From contig NW_019211457.1 in assembly GCF_002443255.2 (NCBI RefSeq), positions 25,077,377-25,141,376 of the forward strand: a stretch of DNA of 64,000 nt, written 5' to 3'. Shown here piece after piece: positions 49,100-61,628 of the stretch. The notes beneath the pieces were generated by a model. It did no database searches. It worked only from the letters and a program-made list of their open reading frames with translations, and was not told the origin of the DNA. Both the position numbers and the translations under genes were made by a program. The first letter of the stretch is position 1; each line of letters starts with the position of its first letter. The stretch is from Varroa destructor (taxonomy: Eukaryota; Arthropoda; Arachnida; Mesostigmata; Varroidae).

Positions 49100-52000
49100 G
49101 GACTAACTTCAACAAGAACTCAACTAACCTTCCACACCGTCTAATGTCCTCTATAAGTTCGAGTACAAATTGACCCATGGTTGCTGAGTAAAACAAAATT
49201 GATGACGCGTCAACATAACTATCTGCTAAGATATGGATAGAGTTGAGATGTTATTGAGATGGATAAAAGTTGAGAGACTGCGCAGAGAGCAAGGCAGAGG
49301 AGTAAGCTGTACACAAGTACCAGTTGCAATGAGCAAAGTACGAATCGGTAGCGCAGTCGCGAGAATTCAAGGCACGGCTTGCGAATGGAAGGGATGACTG
49401 AAGGTTCACTGTCAAACGATAGGGTAAATGAGGCCTTGCCGCTACGATGTCAAAAGAAGCGATTTTAGATTACGGAGTTTTTGTAATACTGCCAAGTTAG
49501 GGAGCCCTAAAAAGTTGAAAGGGGTTAATAATAATAAATAGTAGATGACAAAACAAACAATAAACGGGAAATCTACGTGTAATTCCATAGTGTCCATGTT
49601 ACTGCTGCTGTTACATGGTTTCTTTTACTTGAGTTATTGTTGCTATTCCCTTGTTGAAATTTTGTTGTGCATGCGTCAAGTCGCCACTTGCTCGGTCATA
49701 CCACATATAATAGAATGCCACTTTCAGTCCTCTGTAGTGGGAGGTCTTCTGACGCTCTTTAATATTTTTCGATGTGAGTAACCAAGCTTAACACGGTCCC
49801 TCTCAGTTGCTGATCTACACGCGTGAGCATCTAGGGTCGAAATAGGGTGGAAGCTGCTGCAGCGGTTGCCGTAACTTGATAAACATATTTAGGCTACCGG
49901 GTAGGCGAGGTTGTTCCTGTCACCTAGGCTCAAAGCATGACTGTAAACAGAGCAGAGCGAAAAGGGCGAAAGCTGGCAACAAAAAAACACAAGCTGGAGA
50001 GCCATAGCACGAACATAATGGCAGCGTAAACTGCCGAAGGAACGAGTTTAGAAGGTAATGTGCACAGGAACTACGCTGCACTCCCTCCTCCGTTCTTAAT
50101 CCCGTTAATCTTTAAGCTATTTATATGCTTGCTACAACCAACTGCTGCCGCCACCCGTACTAACGTTTCTGCTCCTCCGTTATGCTCACTGTTTTTCTCG
50201 ACCCCTGAACCTCACAAAGGGCCGAACTAAACTCTCATTGAAGTGTCCCCTGCCCCGTATATTCCGCGTTTTACTTCCAACTTCTATATGCGCATCTAAC
50301 GGGACGTACCACAGTCACTCACCTTACCACCCTCTAGAAATGCTATTAAGTTTAAATTAGAACTCAAGCTATGCCCCTTCAGGGCGCACTGGCCACAGCA
50401 CTCTAATTACAACACCAATATTCGAAGAGGAGCGATTGAGGAGGGGGAATTAAGGCAGATGTGACCAGGCCAAGGAGATCCGGCACAAATGCCGTTGGAA
50501 ACTTTCGAATACGAAAAAAATAACAGTTGCACCGAAAGTGTATCGGCAAGAAAACAGAAGCGAAACCGATTGGCTCAATTACCTAATCTGGAGAATGCCA
50601 AACACAACGAGTAATTTATTTACTTAAGAGTTCAATGTTTATCCGCTAAAATAGTTTCGAATTAGAACTCATGGCAATATGTAAAATGTGTACGTACAGC
50701 AATTAAAGGAGTATTCGTTCGAATCGGTAGTGGTCCACAAATATATTTCTTCAGATTCAACATATCGGCTAGATGTTGCGCGAGAATCATTAAGTCAGTC
50801 TCCTCCGTATGACCATCGGCGTCTTTTAACTGTATGTGTACAGAGAGGCCATATCAACAGTACTGCAAAAACGCGGCCCCAGGGGTCAACGTAACCATGT
50901 GCTCTTTCTTCGTCCGGTAACCTGAAAGCCTTTGCGAGAGTTCTGACTGTTTATAACTGCGCTTTCTAGGCAACACTGGCCAGGCCTTCAATGGATCGCA
51001 TTAGCACGAAGACACTGCACGCTGTTCTGATGCATTATTCCTAATTAAACCATGGCATTGCATGTCTGTTGGTCTGTCCGTGGGATCACGCCCGACCACG
51101 TGGTGACCTGTTTTTCCGTCCTAATCTCTTCGAACAATTGTTGATCGACACATACTGATTTCCCGTGTGTGCCGCGACAACTAGCATGCCCTCGCTTTGA
51201 CTGGGCTTCCGCTAAAGACATGGCGAGGGTATGCCGCAAATCAAGAACCCCTTAGAAACTCACGGTCAACTGTGGGTATTCACAGACTCAGAAGAAGCAC
51301 AGACGGAAAATGTTCGCTTTTGAAAAGGCATGATATTGGCAAGCAGCATAGGAAAGAACAGTAAAAACAACATGGCGCGCCACATTGTCACCTAACATTT
51401 ACGGCCAAATCGAATAAATTTACAAATTGAACGTGCAAAGCTGTCTTGATGATATCAGTAAAGCTTCAATTAAAAGTGAGCTTGAAGGTTAGACAGCGGA
51501 TATTCTCGATTGCCTACCTGTCTGATGGCGCATAGGATTTTAACATTGCGGCCCATGCGTATTCCATGAGCTATGAATACACCAGGTTAAGCAAATGGCG
51601 ACTACTATTGACGCACTGGACAAATGCCGTAGCTGTTACTTAGTAAGTATTTGATAGCGAAATAGCTGATACATGTGAGTCTGTCGACATGGCGTCAACG
51701 AAGAGTATTCTTTGCTTTCTAGCAGCCACGACGTTATAATGCAATGCATACACATAGGAACTTCAGCCGCCGGTCAAGGTCCCAGTCACCGTACAATACT
51801 CTAACTTTAACTATTGCGACAGAGCTAAACATAAATCTCTCTCGTACAATATGGCTTTGACATACTAGATAAACGTCTAAATAATAGATAAACAACAATT
51901 GAGACTAGAACGATAGCAAATTTCAAGTTGGCGTTTAACTTAGTTCTGTTTTTCTAGAGACGCTGTTGACTATTGCACTTAAAAGTTAAGCCCTCAAATA

Positions 52001-52100
52001 ACTTGAAATAATTGGGGTGAGTACGATTAGCCAACAATAATATTCTATTGTTTTTCGGTTCCAAGTGTGAGTTTAGTGAAGGAAAAAGCTATGCTACTTT
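49100..52100. other. Unique DNA, no gene recognised
   Basis: Mixed composition, short frames. The minus-strand frame at 51045-51239 (64 codons) reads plausibly but has no motif. No tandem repeat above a few units. Confidence 0.45.
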
Positions 52101-52330
52101 AGTAAGAAGATTTTACTGTATAGCTAATGAAAAGTCCCTATCCACAGGTAATAAAATTGGTTGCTGAATGAGTTCTTCCATGACGGCAGGAAAAACAGCG
52201 TAATCAAATTTAACCGAATCCAGTTTAAAAACGCGAAAACTCGCCAAGCAAGAAGATTTCGGGTTATCGCGAACATTCGTTGTAACACTGCCAGTTGCTG
52301 ACCCATTGCAGTTACATATATAGTTAATTA

Positions 52331-52627
52331 ATGTCCGCCATATTTTTAGAAAGTTCCTTCCATTGCCACTGTTCACTCGTCAAAGCAGGAGGCACTGTTC
52401 ATAGAAAGAAGGCACGCAAAAAAGGCACGCTCATCGGAACCCATCGAAGCTTCTTGTCGCTGTCAGGTCCCTTGATTCTACAGATTCTTGTGGACAACAG
52501 GCCCCGACCGCCAGCAGCGCCAGATCCTTTCCAATCTTTTTTGTTTGCTTGTCGAATCCCGATGCCCCCGGGCGTTCACCGTGGCCTACTCGAGCTTATG
52601 TTACTGCCAGCCTGTTTAGTTGGCTGA
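52331..52627 (+). CDS. Uncharacterised ATG-initiated open frame (98 aa)
   Basis: ATG to TGA, basic in its middle (RKKARKKG) and proline-rich toward the end (RPRPPAAPDP). A YY1/Pho-like sequence (ATGGCGGAC on minus) overlaps the ATG. No homology recognised. It is followed 650 bp later by another plus-strand ATG frame. Coding status is uncertain, and a minus-strand frame (52113-52376) overlaps its start. Confidence 0.13.
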   Translation: MSAIFLESSFHCHCSLVKAGGTVHRKKARKKGTLIGTHRSFLSLSGPLILQILVDNRPRPPAAPDPFQSFLFACRIPMPPGVHRGLLELMLLPACLVG

Positions 52628-53283
52628 GTTTCCCACTCACTGCGCTGACAGTTTCCAACCAAAGCCATGCTATTGCCCAGCCGATAGCGGAAGACCTTGC
52701 AGCAGAACATAGGACAGCACGATAGGTGCTGCGTACCACACGAACATACACTCACAAGAATCGTACGTAGTGTGATAGGAGCTCTAGAAAGTGCTTCCTG
52801 CAGGGAGTACGTACCGAGTGAAAGCATTCCAGAAGTTACTCGGTGCTGCCACTAACGTCGGCTAGCCAAGAGACTTCCCCAAACGACCGAGCAATCACGT
52901 AAAAGACAGTGTTCGAATATACAACCTAGCTGTAAAACAGAAGACCCCTAAGGCGGAATGGGGAATAGGCTGCTACAGCTGCTTCTGTTTGTCTTTATCA
53001 TTAATGCTGAGGCAGCTCAGAGCGTTTCAGGTCTCGAAGGTTTGGATGGCGTCAGCCAATCACCCACCCGGCTTTTCACCGGCCGGAACCACGGCCTTTG
53101 CTACCCTAACCGGTGCTGGGTAAAGTAAAACGTAAAGCCTAAAAATATGTAGGATACGACTGTTGTGCAAATAATAAGTTTATAGTGGAGATAATGATGA
53201 TGTAATAACGTGAAAGGGTTTGTCTATCAGGGCGAACAGGATAGGGGGTAAATAGAAGAACAGAGAGAGGGAGAGAAAACGGG

Positions 53284-53625
53284 ATGCAGTCTTCCAGTGC
53301 GCTGACTGCCGCCCAGCCTACCGCATCTGGCACCCTGGTAGAGAAGATATGCCATAGCAGAGACTATAAACATGAACGATGTTTTTCCTACTCTGATCCT
53401 TTGCTTTTCATCGAGGTTTGGACTTGCGCTTCGAAAGCACAGGCATTGGCATCGCTTGACTGCCACCGGTATTGCTGCTGGGATTCCCCTTTGAGTACCA
53501 CTAACTCTGAGGAAACACAAAGAAAACACGCCGCTGCATACAAAAGATATACAGGGTACATGAGAATAGTAATAAAAATTCATGTATCAGCGAGCGCACG
53601 AGGCTCGTACCTGCCAATCAACTAA
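53284..53625 (+). CDS. Uncharacterised ATG-initiated open frame (113 aa)
   Basis: This frame begins at an ATG in a fair context (AAACGGGATGC), after a purine-rich GAGAGAGGGAGAG leader, and runs 113 codons to TAA. Codon third positions are mixed and moderately GC-rich. The translation is Ser/Ala/Cys-containing and polar, with a basic C-terminal third, and has no signal peptide, membrane span or known motif. A minus-strand frame of similar length overlaps it. It could be a short gene, a first coding exon or chance, and nothing in the flanks decides. Confidence 0.2.
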   Translation: MQSSSALTAAQPTASGTLVEKICHSRDYKHERCFSYSDPLLFIEVWTCASKAQALASLDCHRYCCWDSPLSTTNSEETQRKHAAAYKRYTGYMRIVIKIHVSASARGSYLPIN

Positions 53626-54619
53626 CACCGAATTGCGGATTCGATCTTTATCTCCTCTAGATCGAAATGAATCGCCGCTACGTATAATATGACTAACTAT
53701 CAGCAGCAAATGGCGATGCGTTCAGTTCCTATCTAGCTGGAGCAAAAAGCGTGATAGTCTTGTTTAACATGTGGAGTACATATATATAGGCAATCGTATG
53801 CTTTAACCTTGTTATTGGATTACGATAAAACACCAAAGGTAGTAGGTAGTGCGTCTCTGTAGAAGCAGCGTTGTATGGAACGAGTAGCTGAGTCTTAGCC
53901 GAAGCTAACCCTGTATCAGCGTTCAGTCGTTCGCCATCGTCACTACCAAATTGTGAACTACAGCAATTTCCAAAGGCGCTTGTGATGAAGGGTTTCAGAT
54001 CAAGCTACCACCGCCCATTCTAAGTTTTGGGCAAGAACCCTAATTTGAGAAATTTGCTCATCAAATTTACCTAGATTTAATTACCGCGACGCGTAAAAAA
54101 CAAGATACAAAGCTGAATAAATCTCGAGAACTAACAAGTCGAATAACTACTTAGCTGTTCTTAGCAATTACCCAGTTTTGGGATTCCTAGAACTCCCAGC
54201 TTTGGCCATCACGTCTATGAATTATGCTTAACGTTAATTATTTTAATGATTTTCCGTGGGCTCGTCTTTGTGCTGCAGAAAAATCGTGTGCTGTTTAATT
54301 AACTGCTACGAAGCGGATTTATTATATTGTGATCGTATTTATTGTGTTATGTTGATGATATCAACGTTGTATTCTTCAACGCTTTTGAGAAATTGCTCAA
54401 CACATATTTCACTTCAAAACGAATTTACTTTTTCTGCCATGTCTACGTGGCTTGATTAGTTCTCATCATCTATATATTGTACTACGGTGGTTTTTACCCA
54501 GGAGATATGCCAATATTTCCCACTTCTCCCTTGTAATCTAATATAGATCAGTAACATGAAAAAAGGAGGCTGAATCTTTCCCCGGCACGGTACGTACGAT
54601 GTAATAAAAACTGGCTGGG

Positions 54620-54690
54620 CCTGGATGGGCGGTGCGCTGTTAGAGTAACCATCAAGCCGTGCACATCATTGGTTCGAATTTCAGCGACGG
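54620..54690 (+). mobile_element. tRNA-like / SINE-like remnant 3
   Basis: A box A-like TGGGCGGTGCGCTGTTAGAG (from 54625) is followed by GGTTCGAATTT (54671-54681), which keeps 9 of 11 positions of box B. Spacing is tRNA-like. The T-arm and acceptor stems do not pair well, so this is not a functional tRNA. Just downstream, GCGTGGCA-C-TGCCACGC (about 54706-54722) is a near-perfect palindrome. Confidence 0.45.
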
Positions 54691-55257
54691 GAAATGGCTG
54701 GTGAAGCGTGGCACTGCCACGCCATTTTATAAATAAGACAAAATCCAGCTAAGGCTCGCTCGATGTAATGCCTATCCCTAATAGAAGATAAATACGTTTT
54801 AAATTTACGCAGTGGCACGGAAGAGCTTTTAGAATATATATTTTTTGTTGTTAGTGTTCCCATTTGCCAATACGGTACGATAGTAAAACAATTTCATTTA
54901 CTGAGTCAACGTGTATTTTGTTGCTCTAGGAGAGCTTTCAAACGAAGTGCTACAAATTGGTTCCTTAACAGAGAACGCGTAACGCACGAAGAATGCAATC
55001 GTACTGGCAGTGTTTACTGCAACAACACGGCCTAGGTCTAAAAACGCAAGCTGTTACTTCAGGTCTGCTTTGTCGTTAGGTTCATTGAACTATTTACCCA
55101 GTTAGTTATGGCTGCTATTCCCTGATACCTAGAAAAGGCGACGCGAGATCGCCGTGCAAGTAAGGTCTATCGCGCTTGCCCATAAGCATAGCGCAACTGA
55201 CAAGGATATCTAAGAGATCAAACGTTGCTATTTAAATGATTTATCGATTCATCGAGC

Positions 55258-55320
55258 TCTAGTTGGCTGAGCGGTCAGATATAGAGCGCCGTCCCTCGAC
55301 TGGCTCTGAATAATTTAAGA
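55258..55320 (+). mobile_element. tRNA-like / SINE-like remnant 4 (box A only)
   Basis: TTGGCTGAGCGGTCAGA (55263-) is an excellent box A and D-arm match to Leu/Ser-type tRNAs, followed by TAGAGCGCC. Box B is not recognisable. Its box A resembles remnant 3, which suggests one family. Confidence 0.35.
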
Positions 55321-55706
55321 CAAAGGGACGATCGGGACGCGTTTTATTCAAAATCAGTTTTTACAAAGGTCAAAATCAATGCTTTATAAGAACCATATAG
55401 CTACCCAATTGTCAATTACCAACCTTTAAAACGGATGTCTATACAAGGCTTTTGTATCTTTTCAGTATTATCCGTTTGCCACGAGATGCGAACATATCGG
55501 ATTTGGACAAGCCTCGAATCCGTATTCGAATCAGGACATTATCGGTATGCCTCATGCTATTTCGAGGTTTGTCTCTAGCAAACCCTATTTCGGCCTGTCG
55601 TTCATTAACTATAAATTGAATTAAAACGTTTATGCATGTTATGTTTGCTCATGCGTACCAGGTAACAATTCATTTTCATTCGTTTCTAAAGAGTGCGGTA
55701 ACAAAT

Positions 55707-55727
55707 CATTGATTTTCATAATCAATG
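55707..55727. repeat. Small hairpin, 8-bp stem
   Basis: CATTGATT and AATCAATG flank a 5-nt loop. Confidence 0.6.
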
Positions 55728-55739
55728 CTGGCCACCTAC

Positions 55740-58700
55740 TTCAGGTCGCTTCAAATGGCGGACATTTGTAGCTGTAAAACGTATCGAGAGTGACGTCTAA
55801 TATTGCGGTTCTTGTTGTTGGTCTACCAAAATCATTTATATATCTTCATATCGGTGAATCAACAATATACATAGCCAATAGGATCTTCAACACAACAATA
55901 TCTGCCGTATCCTATTTTCTTCGGCGTCAATATTGTTTGTAGGGCGTTTGCTGAGGTAAGATGACTGTCACAAAACAGAAAATAGTGCAAAGAAGGAATG
56001 GCTGTTTCTAATCAAGGTGAGAGAATCGATTCAACGAGATCTTCGTGGACACGAATCGGCTTAATATAGAAATCGTACATGTTAATCAATATGCATCAAC
56101 GATCGATCTATGCTGTAGGCAATCGTTTTGGACAAACGCAAAAAGCGCACCCTTTTTGGCGTGGCCTTCGAGGCCCACTTTCTGAACACTGCACTGAACA
56201 CGAGCTGACCATCTTTGTATTTATGTACATGAATTATTGTCAACCCCTATCTAGTTAATAGTTCATACAAGTCCAATATGTTCTAGGTCGCCTATGAGCT
56301 ATGAATGATCGATACGTTTTTGTTATCAAAGCTACATGTAGACATGGCATGCTAAGACTGAAGTTAGTTAGTCTCAAGAAACATCTCCTAGTAAATATAT
56401 AAACTTCGGTCGGCTTTATTTGTTTTGTTTAATTGGTTTAAACAAGCTTGGTAGTATTGTGATTAAGCAATAGCAAATTTTCCGAACGGATTCACTTACA
56501 TAGATTAACCGTATATTTTTATTAAATCCTCCATCAACATATATTTTATTTTACCAAAAAGCTATCGCAGGAGACACTGTCACCTGGTAGTTTGTGCCTA
56601 CACTGACGACCCGGTTTTATACCGGCATAAAGACACCATGTCTTTTTAGAAAAGGCTTAAGGAAGCTCTGCTAAATATACCAGCATGCTCGTTTTTGTGA
56701 GTAGGTATGTACTAGACTATACTTGACAATTGTAACTTGACAATTGGCGTTTACTTTCCTTTTGGCTATCACTTTTGCGCATACTCATCTGTCCTAACCA
56801 CTGCCGTCGACGCCATTCAGTTATTACCCTCTCAATATGATCATGCGGTAATTAGTATTAATGGGTCTAACTAATAGGTGGGCGCGAAATGCGGCTAGTA
56901 AATGAACGTAGGCGCGATGTCAATGCGGAGCCATTTCGTAGGATAGGCGGGTCGGCTCATCAGACTTCGAAGCCAATTGTGTATCATTAATTGCAGTTCT
57001 TCATCCATTCGTTGGGTCACAAAATCGATTGATCGTCGAAGAACAAATGGAACACAACAGCTGTTGGATCTGCAACCTGCGCAACTATTTCCGTTCATCC
57101 ATCCTGACCTACTACTTGTTACTCTCCTTCCCCGCGCTCTCAGCGTTGCTCCTTTCTTCTGACAATTTCGTTCCTTACTTGGTCCATCGAAGAGTTTATC
57201 GACCACCAAAGCAAGTCTAGTTGAAAGCTGCCTCTGAGGTTGCAGCAGCGGCCAGACGAGTTTATGGTACCATTTTTAGAACGCAACCAGTCGTTAGAGC
57301 CGGTATTCCCTTCAATTTCGGTTGGGTCCGTGCTTACCGAGTCATCAAAGATGAACGTGTCGTTTAAGTAGTAACTGTTGTAGCCTGCTTTTGTTACTTG
57401 ATACGCCTGTGCTAGAGAAACCCCATCAACTATTGTTCATCTTTTTTTTTGCATGAAACTGCATATCTTCCATTTTTGCTAGCAATCAGGCGAGCCGCGT
57501 GCTTCTTGGGGGTGATTTCGCTAGAAAGTAGACGAGCGCCGCGAAAATCTAATATAAAACGAAATGATACATTAACTTAATGATGACAGAGACTCCAGTA
57601 TTAAATGGCGCTCCAGTAGCACGTAGACTGATATCGGGGTGGAGGCGACGTGGAGTATAGATGCACGGGAATCGGATTGAACGCGCGGTGATTAGGTACA
57701 GACAAGTGTGGACGGTTCACGTAAAAAACAGCGTCCAGTTTATGCCGGGTGCTCCGTGACAAATGAATTAGGTTCGTCCAGTGTAGCTCGATCCCAAAAC
57801 AGATGTCATTCGGATTGTGCTTGTTGAATACCGCCGGATGGTAAGATGTCGCTTAGCACAAAGCCGCTAAATGGTCTGGCGTAAACCTAGTTCGATCATT
57901 ACGTATTTCAAATCCGACGTTAAATAAATCAGCACGAAGGAAATGATTAGTTAGTTAATTTTTTTCCCGCGTCCGGTCAATCCTCTTTCGTCTGAAGTAA
58001 GATTACATATCTTAAGTACCTCTTATTTATAACGAACAATTTTTACACGCTAGATATTCATTTATACTTGCTCCCGGTATCGTTCGCCCACTGCTACGAT
58101 TATGATAGACTAACAAGGCAAGATACATTTATGTTGTAGTATTATCCTTTCACTTCTACGCAGTCAATTAGATAAGCCACACAGGTCTTAAACTTACTGT
58201 TTGGTCAAAAGCACACGATTTTCTGGGGAATTAGAAGACGTGGACTGTAACTCCCATACACAATGCTACTATCAGCAACGCGCGTGCCCTCCGTTGCAAT
58301 ATTACAAGCTATATAAATTTGCAGATGAATTTTGAACTTTCGAATAATTGAGTCTGTTCTCATGTCCATCGATCCGATCCGTCCTCAATTGTATTCCGTA
58401 CCTCACTGCAGGGTGCCGATGTGGCTTCTATTAAATAGACATCAACCCAGCATTATCGAACGCCCTAGCCACCGTCCCAGTTTCCACCAATCCCTGCTAC
58501 ACTTATAGAATTCAATAAATAAAGGGGGTTATAGTCGATTTTTCTCAAAAAAGATTGGTTATCACATTTCTCAGTCAGAAAAATTCTGTGTACGTCCGGG
58601 CTGACTGTTGTGTTCCGTACCTCCAATTGCTCCTTGATCCCGTGGTGTCCCGCTGTTTTACATCGTTCCATTGCATAGCTGAAGTCGTTTTTCCCTTCTG

Positions 58701-61610
58701 GTGGTTGTGACCTTCCCTTCGTACGCATCTTTACGATTCAGAAGAGAAACAATGTCTCCGATTTGCTGCCTAGCGGGGCTTAAGGAAAATGTAGGAAGAT
58801 GTACTATATGAGCTTTATAGGTTTGTGCCTCCTCCGATGTTATGAACATTGAACAAATCGCTTTGAATGAAGAGGCTTATAAACATGATTCTGCACGTAT
58901 GTGAAAAGGAAGAAGTGGGAGGAAATCACCCAGCTCACAAATAGACCCGTATTTCATGTACGGGGAGAAATTGCATTTCATTGTAGGGCACCGAGTTCAG
59001 ACGATCCAAATAGAAGCGGTATAAATTTTACAGAAGACAAGGGTTTTGCAATTACTGTCGCGCTCGGAATTAAGCAAATTTGAACTCTGATGGGACGGAA
59101 CAAAATTGTACGATCTGGCCTAACAAGTACCATTAGAAGGAACATGAATCAACCCTGCTTATCATATTTTCAACTCAAACTTTAGAGAACCGAGTATACA
59201 AATTCAGTTTCTGGCTAGTCATGATTCTCATAACAACTGGCAGAAGACGCGAAGATTGACCCTGAACAGAACTCTAGCGTAGCTTGTATATGAAAAAATA
59301 AGAAAACGTAAATCTTAGTTTTGATATCTGTAAGAACAGAGTCACTGCAAATCTGAATGAAAAAAGGGACGTCCATAACACTAACGTACCCCAAATCCGC
59401 CTTCTTCAGAGGGGCTGTTCCCTATCTTCGTTGTTCCTTCTGGGCTTACCTTGAAAGTTGCCAAATAATCTGTACGAGTATTATGAGCAACTATCTAAAT
59501 AGCAAACAGTCGTATAGCAGAGTACCCAACTATCTACGGATACTTTTTGAAAGCGAATTTTTCCAAAAAAAATGGTCATGAAATGCTTATATCATTACTA
59601 TTTTTTTTTTCTCACTTGTCAACTCACTGATCTGCTATCGCTGTAGTAGATTAAAATAGGATAACAAATTTAGCAGAGAACAATAGATTTCTAAGGCCAA
59701 ATACTCAAGATCGTATAAAAAATCACATGTTTATACAACTAATTAACATTTTTTAAAACAGCGATACCAAAAAAATCGCTGGTTATGACAACTAAGCGGC
59801 ATTCCGGTGTGGGACATACTAAGAGGTTAAAACTACGACAGAAAAATGTAAAGCTTCAGGTTGGCATCGTACAGGAGAAGCGCCACTTTGTTTTTGCTGG
59901 TTACGGTGCATTTAGGCCTCTCTGACAGTCCCGACAATGTGTGATTCACTCAACGATTGTTTTCAACGGAGCTTAGTAAGTACGTTGGCTGATTTTGAAG
60001 GTCGAAACTTTTATGTGACCGCCGCGTTCCTATAACGAAACGTTTTCCGGTTACTTCTATTTCCAGTGAGCGCATCGATCCACTCAGAATTTTGATACTT
60101 GCCCCGTATATCAGCGAGCCTTATGTGGCCATATAGCTAAGTCTGTGCTTGACACACGAACGAGAAGGACTAAGCATGAAAATAAAAGTCAACCTAGTCT
60201 GTTGTTCAAGTACCGGTAAGTCTGCTAACGACATTAGGGCAGCATAAGTATGTAATAAAACAATTTGATATTTGAACTAACATATATTGTTGGTAGCTAA
60301 ACATACCTCTACGTGTCTTGCATTAGTAGTTATACTACTAATCAAATGTTCATTGAAGGACAGATCTAACGATGTTAAATGCCGAACATATAAATGTATC
60401 CATAAAATATGCCAGTGAGCGGGAAACATCTCTGACCATTCGTTACGCCTAGAAAATTTCTAGCTATCTCTTGTTGACTCCGCGCTTATCCATAGCTAAT
60501 TGTACCACGGGAATTCTGTGGTACTTTTTTTGATGGATGAGGCATACAATCACTGATTTCTAGAGTCGCTGGACGACAATTGGTGCTGGTAACCATTTAG
60601 GGTGCTACTGCCTATGCTAGGCTAGATATTCGGCATGCATGTTGACACGATGTAAGTTAGACGGTTGTAACAGCTATATTGACAGACGATATCTATTTTT
60701 TTCGAAGCCTTCTTCGAAATTATCTTGCTTGACATTTGGGTTTAGGTACTCAGAATTTGGTACTGGTTGCATATATTAGACATACATAGTGATGTGCTAT
60801 CAAGCTTACGGTGTTTACTCGTGCCTTGCAATTAAATGAGCACGGCTCCATTGCTTTGCATTGCACCACCTTGGTCTTCTGTATAAGTAGCTAGATTTCA
60901 TAGTCATATTTCTTTGTGTTATTTCAGATAATTAATCGCAGTTCCCCGCGGGAAATACCTAGCTAGAAACTTTAGCTAGAGCATTTATCCACCTGCGATA
61001 CTTGCGCACTGCTAAGGCCACAGTGTCAAACTGCATCAGCCGGCAAACGCTTACATCTGGCATTGTGAAAATGCTTCGCATCTCATTATCACTTACTATC
61101 ACCCTCTCGCGTCCTAACTCGTTTGAACATGCACGCATTGGACTTCGGACGCAGAGACAGGCTGCGCGGCATCAAGGGCCAACATATACATTAGGTTATT
61201 CTTGTATCCGTCACGTAGTACTCTAAATTCACCCACACGTTCGGAGAAGTTTTGCGTATCCATAATAGAGGGATCGACTTCGGCAATGGCGGAAACCGCC
61301 AACAATCGTTCTGCAGTACAGCTGGTGAAATATTAACTTTAGCACCCTTAGATAAGATACTTGCTAGCTAGGATCAAACGCGAGAAAGAAATTGCAAGAA
61401 CAAACGTACGAAGCGTCTTATCAAAAGAGTGTGTCGCTGTTTCGTTTACGGTCGTTGTTACACATAGATGGGGTACGAATAAACAATGACGTAAACTTAT
61501 ATAGACACCCGGATATTTCGGCTAGTGGCACACAGGGAGCTGGCTTTTTGAAACTGGTTACGAAGTTTTCCTCTGACAAATACCCCTTTGTGCAGGTTAT
61601 AGTGCACCGT
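55740..61610. other. AT-rich unique DNA, no gene recognised
   Basis: Short frames only. A 14-bp tandem duplication (ACTTGACAATTG) is at 56721-56747. A minus-strand frame at 58465-58728 (87 codons) reads plausibly but has no motif. Confidence 0.45.
56721..56747 (+). repeat. 14-bp tandem duplication
   Basis: ACTTGACAATTGTA is followed directly by ACTTGACAATTGG. Confidence 0.8.
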
Positions 61611-61615
61611 GTAAC

Positions 61616-61628
61616 AAAAAAAAAAAAA
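61616..61628 (+). repeat. Poly-A tract
   Basis: A-run of about 13 nt, no associated element recognised. Confidence 0.8.

Noticed and set aside
52113..52310. Minus-strand frame that looks faintly like a retroelement polyprotein segment
   Set aside because: No diagnostic motif (no protease DSG/DTG, RT YxDD or integrase signature). The resemblance was impressionistic.
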